Assembly (NCBI GenBank): GCA_018883545.1
Contig: JAHLEH010000010.1
Span: forward strand, 1 to 64,000
From: Marixanthotalea marina
Lineage (GTDB): Bacteria > Bacteroidota > Bacteroidia > Flavobacteriales > Flavobacteriaceae
DNA length: 64,000 bases
Direction: 5' to 3'
Part shown: in pieces, positions 35,448 to 43,665 of the stretch
Position numbering within the stretch: the first letter of the stretch is position 1
How the letters are laid out: every line of letters starts with the position of its first letter
Position numbers and translations under genes: made by a program
The notes under the pieces: generated by a model
What the model saw: only the letters and a program-made list of their open reading frames with translations
Told to the model about the DNA's origin: nothing
The model's database searches: none

Positions 35448-35993
35448 TTAAATGCTTTCAGCAAGTGGAAAATCTACAGGCACTTTTGTTAAGTTGTGTA
35501 AATAGTTCATTGCTGTTTTGTCGCTAATTTGAAGAATTAGATCTACAAGATTTTCATTGGTATAACCTTGAGCAAAAAATGCTTCCACGTTTTCTTCTGA
35601 TGCTACACCTCGGTTTTCGGTGAGATCAGCAGCCAATTTTACCAAAGCGTCTAATTTTGGGTTTTCGCTTTGCGCTTTTCTAATATCCAACAATTGAACA
35701 TCTGTAAAACCATTCATTTTACCAATTACCGTGTGGGCGCTTTGGCAATACACACAACCATTTACTTGGCTTACAATTAGGTTTATAGCTTCCTTTTCTT
35801 TGTTAGAAAATGATGTTTTAGCATTTTGATAATCTAAATAGCGTTTTAAGCCATGCTCAGAATAACCAATAGTCGCATAAAGGTTTGGTACAAAACCAAG
35901 TGCTTTGTTTAGGCTGTCGAAAATCTCTTGGTTTGTTGGTGCTACTTCATTTCTGGTAGGAACTTTAAATTCCAAAGTTGATACGTTTTCCAT
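35448..35993 (-). CDS. Carboxymuconolactone decarboxylase / AhpD-family peroxidase-related protein
   Basis: 181 residues. The AhpD-type motif is complete: Glu68 region (K-E-K-E-A-I-N), then C-V-Y-C-Q-S-A-H with Cys80, Cys83 and His87. This argues for a thiol-redox (alkylhydroperoxidase-like) activity rather than lactone decarboxylation. The gene leads a same-strand group with a zinc-ribbon protein, an NTF2-like protein and an AraC regulator, an arrangement common in Bacteroidota. An upstream direct repeat suggests AraC control. Confidence 0.9.
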   Translation of the reverse strand: MENVSTLEFKVPTRNEVAPTNQEIFDSLNKALGFVPNLYATIGYSEHGLKRYLDYQNAKTSFSNKEKEAINLIVSQVNGCVYCQSAHTVIGKMNGFTDVQLLDIRKAQSENPKLDALVKLAADLTENRGVASEENVEAFFAQGYTNENLVDLILQISDKTAMNYLHNLTKVPVDFPLAESI

Positions 35994-36032
35994 TTTTTCT
36001 GTTTTAAAATTCTTTTGTCACTATTGACATTG

Positions 36033-36089
36033 CAAAGATGAAACAGAAGCCTATTGGAAAAAATGGACGGATGCCGTTAATGAATGGAC
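36033..36089 (-). promoter_or_regulatory. Candidate AraC-type operator and promoter of the CMD-family gene
   Basis: Direct repeats AATGGAC at 36062-36068 and 36083-36089 (GTCCATT on the transcribed strand) have a 21-bp period, two helical turns, as in AraC-type tandem sites. On the minus strand a CATCTTTG -7-like box (36033-36040, one mismatch to TAnnTTTG) follows 21 bases downstream of the nearer repeat, so the repeats would cover the -33 region. Confidence 0.5.
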
Positions 36090-36141
36090 AATTTTCTATG
36101 AGGCTTAGTTTTGGAGAAAACCCCAGATATGTAAGTCTATT

Positions 36142-36675
36142 TTAATCTAATAATATTTTGATTTCTTTAATGGGAAATGATTTTTCATTGTTACTATAAA
36201 CGGTTTCGCAATTTCCCCAAATGGTAATGGTAGGGTTTTCGAGAAGCAATATTTTATCTATACTATCGCTTATTTTTAACTCAGGGATTTCAAAAATAAT
36301 TTTGTCAACAGATTCTTTTATAAAACCATTAAAACTTTTCACAAAAGGTTTTTCTGGGCTGATTATATACTCATCAATATAATCGTTGTTGTCTCCAAAT
36401 AAACTGGAGCCTTCTGTGAAGGTTGTTTTAAGTCTTTGTTGAAAACCATCATTATCTTGTTTGATAAGGAACAAAAAATCAACGTTGCTCATGTTTTTGT
36501 AAAATCGAATATTTTTTTCAACTTCACTAGAAATTTTTATAGTCAACTTAAACTCATCATTAACCTGATATGTTGCTTTGTCAGTTTCGAGCTCGAGACT
36601 GGTTTCTGAAAAATCATTTTTTGAACAACTTAAAGTTGAAATAAAAAGTAGAAACATTAAACTGCCTTTTTTCAT
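36142..36675 (-). CDS. Uncharacterised lipoprotein
   Basis: 177 residues. Signal peptide with lipobox (T-L-S-C) at about 17-20. The mature part is predicted beta-rich: L-E-L-E-T-D-K-A-T-Y-Q-V-N-D-E-F-K-L-T-I-K-I-S resembles the first strands of an immunoglobulin-like (BsuPI-like) domain. No family recognised with confidence. It lies in the same direction as the DUF2490 and TerC genes; the 42-base gap allows co-transcription. Confidence 0.72.
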   Translation of the reverse strand: MKKGSLMFLLFISTLSCSKNDFSETSLELETDKATYQVNDEFKLTIKISSEVEKNIRFYKNMSNVDFLFLIKQDNDGFQQRLKTTFTEGSSLFGDNNDYIDEYIISPEKPFVKSFNGFIKESVDKIIFEIPELKISDSIDKILLLENPTITIWGNCETVYSNNEKSFPIKEIKILLD

Positions 36676-36717
36676 TTTTATTTATTAGGATTATGTCAAA
36701 TATAAGAGTTTACATTT

Positions 36718-37455
36718 TTAATTATCACTCAAATCTATACTATGCCTTACCTGTAGCCAGAATACTTGTGTATGTTTATATAAGCCTTGCGTTGTCGTAG
36801 CGGCGTATCGGTTATTCCAAGTAGGGGCTAATAATATGTTTTTGTTAAGTTGAAATGTTGGACTTATGGTAAATCTGTTTTGGTTGAAAATAGTATGACC
36901 GATATTATTCCCAACATTTATAAAAAGTTCGTCGCCAATGGTGATTGAAAATTTGCTATAAGGATTGTTTTTAGACAAATTGCATATTGGTAAACTTACC
37001 GATACACTGTATCTAAACCGCATGTTAAAGGTGTTTTCTTGTGGTATGCCAACCTTGTTTAAAGGGTTAAAAAAACGTTCTTCTATGCGCAATCTTTGGT
37101 TTAATTTTATTTTACTAAACGTGGTTTTAAATAAAAGTTCTTGGTGGGGGCGGTATTCAACTAGATTTAAATGGTTTTTTGAATAAAAGCCAATATAGGC
37201 AAATCCACCAGCAAGTCTTAAATTTTGATTTAATGAATAACCAATACCTGTTCTTATTAAGAATTGGGAGTTTTCGTTAAAACCGTCTTTCCATCTAAAA
37301 CTGATGTCGTTTAGAAGTGTCCAATCTGTGTTTATTTGTGCTTCACTGTAATATTGTAACCACTGTTGGTTGTCGTGTGATGTGGTTCTGTCTTGTGCAA
37401 AAAGGCAATTCGCCGCAAAAGAAAGCGTGATGCCAATAAACTTTCTAAATGTCAC
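36718..37455 (-). CDS. DUF2490 outer-membrane beta-barrel protein
   Basis: 245 residues starting at GTG. Signal peptide about 1-20 (C-L-F-A-Q). The mature part starts with the DUF2490 pattern (Q-Q-W-L-Q-Y-Y-S-E-A-Q-I, then S-F-R-W-K-D-G-F-N-E) and shows alternating strands with a R-P-H-Q-E-L segment and R-L-R-I-E-E-R-F. It should form a small outer-membrane barrel; function unknown. Its start overlaps the TerC gene by 11 bases, so the two are translated from one mRNA. Confidence 0.86.
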   Translation of the reverse strand: MTFRKFIGITLSFAANCLFAQDRTTSHDNQQWLQYYSEAQINTDWTLLNDISFRWKDGFNENSQFLIRTGIGYSLNQNLRLAGGFAYIGFYSKNHLNLVEYRPHQELLFKTTFSKIKLNQRLRIEERFFNPLNKVGIPQENTFNMRFRYSVSVSLPICNLSKNNPYSKFSITIGDELFINVGNNIGHTIFNQNRFTISPTFQLNKNILLAPTWNNRYAATTTQGLYKHTQVFWLQVRHSIDLSDN

Positions 37456-38398
37456 TTTTAGTTTTGCTTTTAATGTTCAGCATAGATATGTAAATACCTA
37501 CGCCCAACGAAAGTCCAATGAAAGCTAATGAGAACCATTCTGGCAATTCCAAGTATTCGGCAGTTATAAGCTTTAACGATACAAATAAAAGTATGGCAAA
37601 AACGCTGTATTTAAGGTATGCGAACTTTTCGAGCATATTGGCCAAGAAAAAGTAAAGGGAGCGTAAGCCCATGATAGCAAAAATATTGGAGCTATAAACG
37701 ATATACTCGTCTGTGGTAATAGATAGAATGGCAGGAATGCTATCTAAAGCAAAAAGTAAGTCGGTAAATTCAATGGTAATTAAAGCGCCAAAAAGGCCTG
37801 TAAATACACGTTTGCCATCAACCTTAGTCATAAACTTATCACCGTCCAATACTTTGCTTAACCTTAATAATTTAGCAATGCCTTTGGGTTTGCCGGTTTC
37901 TTTGTGTTCTACATCACTTTTAAGCATTTTTATGGCCGTGAATAAAAGGAATAGTCCAAAAACAATGCTCATGCCGTGAATGTTGTTCATAAGGGTGAGT
38001 CCCAAGTGAATTAATACGCCCCTAAAGACAATGGCGCCCAAAATACCCAAAAACAAAAGGTTGTGTTGGTGTTTATTTGGAATTTTAAACGATGTAAAAA
38101 TGGCTGCAATTACAAAGAGGTTATCTACACTAAGCGATAACTCAACCATGTAACCAGTAAGATAGTTGAAAACAGCTTTTGTAGGTGTAAGGTTGTTGGT
38201 ATTTGCAATATGGCCACTGTTGTAAAACCAATAGACCAAAATAGAAAACAATAGACCATTGGATATAAAGAAAATGGTTTCAAAAACAGCCCTTTTCATA
38301 CTTGAGGCTTCACCTTTTTTATGTAAGACGAAAAAATCCAAGAATAATAGTACCAAGGCGTATACTAGTAAAATAATCCAAGGCATTAAGTTTTCCAT
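37445..38398 (-). CDS. TerC-family membrane protein
   Basis: 317 residues, the usual TerC/Alx length, with about nine TM helices. Signature segments are E-L-S-L-S-V-D-N-L-F-V near 90 and E-F-T-D-L-L-F-A-L-D-S-I-P-A near 208-222, whose acidic residues likely bind a metal ion; Mn2+ export is established for related TerC/Alx proteins. A tellurite-resistance role is a historical name only. First gene of a likely three-gene transcript with DUF2490 and the lipoprotein. Confidence 0.93.
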   Translation of the reverse strand: MENLMPWIILLVYALVLLFLDFFVLHKKGEASSMKRAVFETIFFISNGLLFSILVYWFYNSGHIANTNNLTPTKAVFNYLTGYMVELSLSVDNLFVIAAIFTSFKIPNKHQHNLLFLGILGAIVFRGVLIHLGLTLMNNIHGMSIVFGLFLLFTAIKMLKSDVEHKETGKPKGIAKLLRLSKVLDGDKFMTKVDGKRVFTGLFGALITIEFTDLLFALDSIPAILSITTDEYIVYSSNIFAIMGLRSLYFFLANMLEKFAYLKYSVFAILLFVSLKLITAEYLELPEWFSLAFIGLSLGVGIYISMLNIKSKTKSDI

Positions 38399-38692
38399 AG
38401 CAATTCCAAATAGAATTTATAGTGACTTTACAAGTTTATATACAACGAAATTAAGTGTTTTTGTGTCACTATTTACATTTTATAATTAAAATATTTAGAA
38501 ATCTGTGTATGAGTATTTTATATTGAAAATTTGACAGTTTTTTCAGGGTTTAAAGTGTAAAAGTGTCATGTTTGTGTTAAATGAGACTTAAAATAAGGAG
38601 CCAAATCTGCCATATTGTAATTTGGTATTTTTTTTGTCCCATTTATAACGAATTTATAAATAAAATAATGTTTAACTAAAAATTTTTTAATT
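38399..38692. other. Intergenic region between terC and hsp20
   Basis: About 290 AT-rich bases with divergent promoters expected. No CIRCE (inverted TTAGCACTC) element and no convincing hairpin or exact TAnnTTTG box was found; no credible small gene. Confidence 0.5.
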
Positions 38693-39175
38693 ATGAGCAA
38701 TTTAGCAACAGTAACAAAAAATGGAGGTTTAACAACAGCTAATAAAAATAGATTGTCGAACTTCCCGAATTTATCGACTTGGTTAGAAGATTTCCCACTA
38801 GGAGATTTTCCATCTTTGTTCTCTACAAATTTCAACACCGGTATTTCGCTTCCTAAAGTGAACATTAAAGAAGTAGCCGATGCATTTGTAGTGGAGATGG
38901 CCGTACCTGGATTAAAAAAATCAGATTTTAAAATAGATTTAGATAACCATGTACTTTCCATTTCGGCAGAACTTAAAGAAGAAAATGAGGAAAAAGAAAC
39001 AGGATATACCCGTAGGGAATTTGGTTACTCCTCATTCAAAAGAACGTTTACCTTACCAGAAACTGTAGACGACAATAAAATTAAGGCAAACTACAAAGAA
39101 GGTATTTTGTCTGTAAACCTTCCTAAAAAAGAAGAAGCCAAACAAAAACCAGCAAGAACCATAGATATTTCCTAA
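38693..39175 (+). CDS. Hsp20 / alpha-crystallin small heat-shock protein
   Basis: 160 residues. A disordered N-terminal arm (about 1-50) is followed by the alpha-crystallin domain (about 58-150): V-N-I-K-E-V-A-D-A-F-V-V-E-M-A-V-P-G-L-K-K-S-D-F, then F-K-R-T-F-T-L-P-E-T-V and K-A-N-Y-K-E-G-I-L-S-V-N-L-P. The C-terminal tail is Lys/Pro-rich. ATP-independent holdase forming oligomers. Monocistronic with a strong terminator. Confidence 0.94.
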   Translation: MSNLATVTKNGGLTTANKNRLSNFPNLSTWLEDFPLGDFPSLFSTNFNTGISLPKVNIKEVADAFVVEMAVPGLKKSDFKIDLDNHVLSISAELKEENEEKETGYTRREFGYSSFKRTFTLPETVDDNKIKANYKEGILSVNLPKKEEAKQKPARTIDIS

Positions 39176-39212
39176 GGTTTAAAAGACAAGTATATTTGTA
39201 GTTCAATTTTAC

Positions 39213-39244
39213 AGCCGTCAAAGTTTTTGACGGCTTTTTTTTTT
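39213..39244 (+). terminator. Rho-independent terminator after hsp20
   Basis: Nine-bp stem agccgtcaa/ttgacggct (39213-39221, 39227-39235), five-base loop, then a run of nine or more T. Confidence 0.93.
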
Positions 39245-39320
39245 GAATGGTTTATATGACAATTGTCATAGTTGGTTATTGACTATTAAAATACCTTTAT
39301 CTTATTAAAAATCAATAGTC

Positions 39321-40049
39321 ATGCAAGTTAAGAAGAACCCAGAATTAGAAATAGGAAGAAATAGCAGTTTGTATTTCGCTATTGGTCTTAATATTATGCT
39401 GTTTCTTACGTGGCGTGCTTTAGAGTTCAAAACTTATGAGAAGGACGATATGAGCTTAGATGTTATCATTGTTGATGAAGAAATTCAGGAAGACATACCA
39501 ATAATAGATATTAACACGCCACCACCGCCACCGCCACCTCCAGCTGTGATTGCTACTGTTGTTCAGGTAGTAGAAGATACCGAAGAAATTGAGGAAACTA
39601 TTATTGAAAGCACAGAAATGAGCCAAGATGATAAAATAGCGCCTCCTATTGAAGTAAGCGATGTAGTGCTAGAGGAAGTAGAGGAGGAAGTAATTGTACC
39701 CTTTGCCATTATAGAAGATGTGCCCGTTTTTCCTGGCTGTGAGGGTATGAGCAATGCCGATAAAAAAGTATGCTTTGAAAGAAAAGTTCAAGAGCATGTT
39801 AAAAAAACATTCCAGTACCCTCAATTGGCAATAGATATGAACATGTACGGAAGGGTAGGAGTTATGTTCACAATAGATAAAGATGGTAGTATTACCAATA
39901 TAAGTACCAGAGGGCCAGATAAAGTTTTAGAGGATGAGGCAGTACGTATTATAAACGCTTTGCCCAGAATGACACCCGGTAAGCAAAGGGGTAAACCTGT
40001 GCAAGTAACGTTTACCATGCCAATAAATTTTGTGTTAGCGACTAACTAA
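39321..40049 (+). CDS. tonB: TonB energy transducer
   Basis: 242 residues. A single N-terminal TM helix (about 16-33), a Pro-rich stretch with eight consecutive prolines followed by Val/Glu-rich spacer (about 60-140), and a TonB C-terminal domain (about 150-240) with F-Q-Y-P-Q-L-A-I-D-M-N-M-Y-G-R-V-G-V-M-F-T-I and I-N-A-L-P-R-M-T-P-G-K-Q-R-G-K-P-V-Q-V. It couples the proton gradient through ExbB/ExbD (not in the window) to receptors such as the two encoded here. A near-consensus promoter (TTG-N17-TACCTTTA) precedes it. Confidence 0.92.
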   Translation: MQVKKNPELEIGRNSSLYFAIGLNIMLFLTWRALEFKTYEKDDMSLDVIIVDEEIQEDIPIIDINTPPPPPPPPAVIATVVQVVEDTEEIEETIIESTEMSQDDKIAPPIEVSDVVLEEVEEEVIVPFAIIEDVPVFPGCEGMSNADKKVCFERKVQEHVKKTFQYPQLAIDMNMYGRVGVMFTIDKDGSITNISTRGPDKVLEDEAVRIINALPRMTPGKQRGKPVQVTFTMPINFVLATN

Positions 40050-40087
40050 GAAGACGATTAATAGCAAGTAGAGTGATTGGTTTTTTC

Positions 40088-40124
40088 AAACGGCCAACCG
40101 TCGCATGGACGGTGGGCCGTTTTT
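40088..40124 (+). terminator. Rho-independent terminator after tonB
   Basis: A two-part stem (aaacggcc/ggccgttt outside, accgtc/gacggt inside) with a T4-T5 tail, 40 bases after the stop. Confidence 0.85.
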
Positions 40125-40140
40125 ATTTTATGGGGTTATT

Positions 40141-40211
40141 ACAGTTCAGCTGTTTTAATTTACAGTTCGGTCAATTGTTTTTTAGTTTTTTTGGCTTAGA
40201 GAGGATATTTG
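40141..40211 (+). promoter_or_regulatory. Candidate LytTR autoregulatory promoter
   Basis: Two 9-mers, ACAGTTCAG (40141-40149) and ACAGTTCGG (40162-40170), both fit the LytTR/AgrA half-site pattern and are separated by 12 bp. A -7-like box GATATTTG (40204-40211, one mismatch) lies 33 bp further on, 46 bases before the first gene of the LytS/LytTR operon. Confidence 0.6.
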
Positions 40212-40257
40212 TGCCATAACCATTACTGAGTTTTTCAGTATTAAAAACAAAGAACAA

Positions 40258-40881
40258 ATGAAACACATTATTCTAATCCTGGCATTTTTGATAACATCGT
40301 CAATTAATGCACAGTCCAACTACCAAGAAGGCATGCAAAAAGCCTTTCAACTTTGGGGTGAAAACAAACCTACCGAAGCCTCCAATTTATTCGAACGTAT
40401 TGCCAGCGCAGAAAACGGTAATTGGGTGCCACTTTATTACGCGGCACAAGTAAAAATTGTTAATAGTTTCGGAGAGACTAACAAAGATAAACTAACAATG
40501 CAGCTTGATAAGGCACAGGCTTTATTGGACGAAGCTACTTCAATATCCAAAAATAATCCGGAAATCATGGTTTTACAGGCTATGCTGCATATGGCTTGGA
40601 TTGCTTTTGATGGTGTAACTTATGGCATGACATTATCTGCCAAGGTGGTCGACTTGTATGCTAAAGCAGAACAATTAGCACCCGAAAATCCACGCGTGGT
40701 ATATAGTAAAGCTGAATGGAACATTGGCAGCGCACAGTATTTCAATCAAGACACATCGGCGTTTTGTAAAGACTTAGAGCGCTCCTTAGAACTTTTTGCT
40801 AACTTTAAACCAGAAACGCCATTCCACCCAAATTGGGGTAAAGACCGTGCCGAAGCATTATTGGAGTCTTGTGGCAAGTAA
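40258..40881 (+). CDS. Periplasmic TPR-like protein of the LytS/LytTR operon
   Basis: 207 residues. A signal peptide ends near I-N-A-Q (about 19). The rest is helical with repeated A-x-x-L-F/W, A-Q-x-L-L-D-E-A and A-E-Q-L-A-P-E-N-P-R segments, consistent with three or four degenerate TPR units. The motif A-P-E-N-P-R-V-V-Y is a typical TPR turn. It is 10 bases upstream of the sensor kinase gene, so it may present a signal or partner to the kinase from the periplasm; that is inference. Confidence 0.8.
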   Translation: MKHIILILAFLITSSINAQSNYQEGMQKAFQLWGENKPTEASNLFERIASAENGNWVPLYYAAQVKIVNSFGETNKDKLTMQLDKAQALLDEATSISKNNPEIMVLQAMLHMAWIAFDGVTYGMTLSAKVVDLYAKAEQLAPENPRVVYSKAEWNIGSAQYFNQDTSAFCKDLERSLELFANFKPETPFHPNWGKDRAEALLESCGK

Positions 40882-40891
40882 ATAGAATACT

Positions 40892-42241
40892 ATGCAAAAA
40901 TTGATAAAAAATAGTTTTTGGGCGTTCATTATTGGTTGTGCCATTTTTGTTATTAGTAATTTAATATATGGAGGCTTTCAATTTGAAAGCTTTCGTGAAG
41001 CCTTAGTCAATTTTGCACTTAACCAAATGTACTCTTTTGTATTGGGCTTTTCCAATATGTACTTCTTTGATTTTATGGAGCGTTATCCGTGGAAGAAAAC
41101 CGATAGAATAAAACGTATTGTTATTGGTATTTTTGGGTCTACCACTTTAACGCTCATAGGTCTGTTTTTTTTAAGACTGCTAACGATGGTAGTAATCTAT
41201 GGCATGCCATTTTCAGAATTTATAGATGGTGAAAAGTTTGAATACTACCAGTTTGGTTTATGGATTACCTTAACAATAGTGACCATATTTCACGTGGCCT
41301 ATTTTTATAACAGGTACCAACAAAATAAAATTAAAGAGCAGAAGGTAATTGCGGGCACGGCTAGTGCTAAGTTTGATGCTTTAAAAAACCAGCTAGATCC
41401 GCATTTCCTGTTCAATAGTTTGAATGTGTTGACCAGCTTAATTGAAGAAAATCCTGAAAGTGCCCAGAAATTCACCACTTCATTATCTAAAGTGTATCGG
41501 TATGTTTTAGAGCAAAAGGACAAAGAATTGGTATCGGTTGATGAAGAACTGGAGTTTGCCAAAACCTACATGTCGTTGCTTAAAATGCGCTTTGAGGATA
41601 GCATTGTTTTTGAAGTACCAGAAAAAGCTTCAAACCCAGAAAGCAAAGTGGTGCCACTGTCGTTGCAATTGCTTTTAGAAAACGCCGTAAAGCACAACAC
41701 GGTAACCAGTAGTAAGCCGTTGCATATCAGAATTTATGAAGCTGGTAGTGATTTGGTGGTAGAGAACAATTTACAGCCCAAAGAAATTGTAAAAAAGAGT
41801 AGTGGGGTTGGTTTAAGTAACGTTATGCAGCGTTACAACTTATTAACAAATAGAAAAATAGATATAACTAAAGAAGCCCATAGGTTTGCAGTGGCCATAC
41901 CTATGCTTACAAAACAAATAACAATTATGGAAACAGATCAGTCACAATCCAGAATAAATGACAGTTACGTGCGTGCACGTAACCATGTAGACGAACTTAA
42001 AAACTTTTATTACAGCCTAATTTCTTATGTACTTGTAATGCCTTTATTGATTTATGTAAACTATAAGTTTTTATGGGGCATACAATGGTTTTGGTTTCCC
42101 ATGTTGGGCTGGGGCATAGGCTTATTGATACAAGCATACAAAGTTTTTGTAAAGAATGCCGTTTTAGGAAGCAGTTGGGAAAAGCGTAAAATAGAACAGT
42201 TTATGCGCGAGGAAGAAGATATAAAAAAACGATGGAATTAA
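40892..42241 (+). CDS. LytS-type sensor histidine kinase fused to a 2TM domain
   Basis: 449 residues. Four TM helices lie between about 10 and 140. The His-kinase domain carries the H-box D-P-H-F-L-F-N (His171) and the N-box L-L-E-N-A-V-K-H-N (Asn264 region), then S-S-G-V-G-L-S-N-V. From about 359 a 2TM domain follows (R-A-R-N-H-V-D-E-L-K-N-F-Y-Y, then W-G-I-G-L-L-I-Q). It should autophosphorylate on His171 and pass the phosphoryl group to the LytTR regulator two genes downstream. The C-terminal 2TM domain is clearly paralogous to the next gene product. An internal ATG at residue 346 could in principle yield the 2TM part alone. Confidence 0.9.
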   Translation: MQKLIKNSFWAFIIGCAIFVISNLIYGGFQFESFREALVNFALNQMYSFVLGFSNMYFFDFMERYPWKKTDRIKRIVIGIFGSTTLTLIGLFFLRLLTMVVIYGMPFSEFIDGEKFEYYQFGLWITLTIVTIFHVAYFYNRYQQNKIKEQKVIAGTASAKFDALKNQLDPHFLFNSLNVLTSLIEENPESAQKFTTSLSKVYRYVLEQKDKELVSVDEELEFAKTYMSLLKMRFEDSIVFEVPEKASNPESKVVPLSLQLLLENAVKHNTVTSSKPLHIRIYEAGSDLVVENNLQPKEIVKKSSGVGLSNVMQRYNLLTNRKIDITKEAHRFAVAIPMLTKQITIMETDQSQSRINDSYVRARNHVDELKNFYYSLISYVLVMPLLIYVNYKFLWGIQWFWFPMLGWGIGLLIQAYKVFVKNAVLGSSWEKRKIEQFMREEEDIKKRWN

Positions 42242-42253
42242 ATTTTAGACATT

Positions 42254-42607
42254 ATGGAAAGAAATGAAAAATATAGCAATAGTACTTTTGAAACAGCCTC
42301 TGGCTCTTACAGTAAGGATATGGCCTATAAAAGGGCAGAACGCCGTCTTAAAGAACTAAAAGGGTTTTATTGGCACTTGTTTTGGTATTTGGTGGTAAAT
42401 GCAGTTATAATTGTGAGCAGTGTTGTAGTGAATGCAGAATTCTTTAATTTATGGAGCTTCAACACATTTTCAACAGCTATTTTTTGGGGTATTGGTTTGG
42501 GTGTTCATGCACTTGGCGTCTTTGGTAAAAACCTTGTATTCTCCAAAAATTGGGAAAACCGACAAATACAAAAGTTTATGGATAACGATAAAAAGCGTTG
42601 GGAATAA
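42254..42607 (+). CDS. 2TM domain protein
   Basis: 117 residues comprising almost only the 2TM domain: a charged helix (A-E-R-R-L-K-E-L-K-G-F-Y), two TM segments (about 40-58 and 72-95), and the end motif F-x-K-N-x-V-F-S-x-N-W-E-N-R-x-I-Q-K-F-M-x-x-D-K-K-R-W. It shares the E-L-K-x-F-Y, W-G-I-G-L and K-R-W landmarks with the kinase C-terminus, suggesting domain duplication. Located 12 bases after the kinase gene and overlapping the regulator start. Role in the signalling complex unknown. Confidence 0.87.
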   Translation: MERNEKYSNSTFETASGSYSKDMAYKRAERRLKELKGFYWHLFWYLVVNAVIIVSSVVVNAEFFNLWSFNTFSTAIFWGIGLGVHALGVFGKNLVFSKNWENRQIQKFMDNDKKRWE

Positions 42608-42609
42608 TG

Positions 42610-43365
42610 ATGAATGTAATTATTGTAGAAGATGAAAAACCATCGGCGCGCCGTTTACAGCGGATGTTGGAAAAATTAGATATTAAGGCCGACGCCTTAT
42701 TGCACTCCGTAGAGGAATCTTTAGAATGGTTTCAAAAGAACCCACATCCAGATTTAATTTTTTTGGATATTCAGTTAAGCGATGGCCTGTCTTTTGAAAT
42801 ATTTGAAACTTTGGATATTAAAAGCGCTGTTATTTTCACCACAGCTTATGATGAATATGCCTTGCAAGCTTTTAAGCTGAACAGTATCGATTATCTGTTA
42901 AAGCCCATAGATGAAGATGAGCTTGTCAAGGCCGTAGCTAAATACCAAGAGCGCATTCCACAGAAACAGTCCGTTAATATTGATTTTAACGATATTAAAA
43001 AGTTATTGGTAAATCCGATTGATAGGGAGTATAAAAAGCGTTTTTCGGTAAAAGTGGGCCAACACATTAAGCTGGTAAATATAGATGAGGTAGAATGTTT
43101 TTACAGTGAAAATAAAGGCACCTACTTACATACCGCCGATGGCAGAAATTATTTATTGGACACCACTTTGGAACAGCTGGCAGACGAATTGGAGCCGCGT
43201 TTGTTTTTTCGCATTAGCCGCAAGTATTTTGTAAACATTAATGCTATAAAAGATATGGTAAGCTACACCAATTCACGTTTACAAATAAAATTGGATACAT
43301 ATAAAGCAGACGATGTTATTGTAGCCCGCGAACGGGTAAAGGATTTTAAAGAATGGTTGGGGTAA
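42610..43365 (+). CDS. LytTR-family response regulator
   Basis: Started at 42610 (251 residues); ATG 42607 (one residue longer, overlapping the preceding stop) is equally possible. Receiver domain 1-120 with phospho-acceptor Asp53 (L-I-F-L-D-I-Q), Thr-Thr at V-I-F-T-T-A and Lys in Y-L-L-K-P-I-D. LytTR DNA-binding domain about 145-250 (K-V-G-Q-H-I-K-L-V-N-I-D-E-V, then F-F-R-I-S-R-K-Y-F-V-N). It probably recognises the half-sites found upstream of its own operon and of the 31.6-kb receptor. Translationally coupled to the 2TM gene. Confidence 0.92.
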   Translation: MNVIIVEDEKPSARRLQRMLEKLDIKADALLHSVEESLEWFQKNPHPDLIFLDIQLSDGLSFEIFETLDIKSAVIFTTAYDEYALQAFKLNSIDYLLKPIDEDELVKAVAKYQERIPQKQSVNIDFNDIKKLLVNPIDREYKKRFSVKVGQHIKLVNIDEVECFYSENKGTYLHTADGRNYLLDTTLEQLADELEPRLFFRISRKYFVNINAIKDMVSYTNSRLQIKLDTYKADDVIVARERVKDFKEWLG

Positions 43366-43560
43366 AGAGGATTTTTGAAGGTTCGTTTAACTTTTTAGAC
43401 ATGGACTTTTTTAATTGTCTATATTGACAGTTACCTGACTATTAGCAAACAGGAACGAATTTAATTGAATTTTTTTACAATATAAAATATTTTGTGAAAG
43501 CAGATTAAAAATAGGGTTAGCTATACCAAATCATGTTTTGAAAATCGCATACTTTAAAGG

Positions 43561-43617
43561 GACGGTATTATTGTAGCCCACGAACGGGTAAAAGATTTTA
43601 AGGAGTGGCTGGGGTAG
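43561..43617 (+). pseudogene. Relic of a LytTR regulator C-terminus
   Basis: A 57-base segment reads in frame as D-G-I-I-V-A-H-E-R-V-K-D-F-K-E-W-L-G-stop. The intact regulator ends D-D-V-I-V-A-R-E-R-V-K-D-F-K-E-W-L-G-stop (43309-43365). 49 of 57 bases and 15 of 18 residues match, and five of eight base changes are silent. No start or receiver domain precedes it, so it is a gene-tail remnant. The rest of the 300-base gap 43366-43665 holds nothing else recognisable. Confidence 0.8.
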
Positions 43618-43665
43618 TTTTATGAGCTTAAATTAGCTTCGGCACAGCCAATAAATTAAGCCCTC

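Noticed and set aside
39191..39198. TATATTTG promoter-like box just after hsp20
   Set aside because: It is followed within 15 bases by the hsp20 terminator, so it would give no useful transcript; probably chance.
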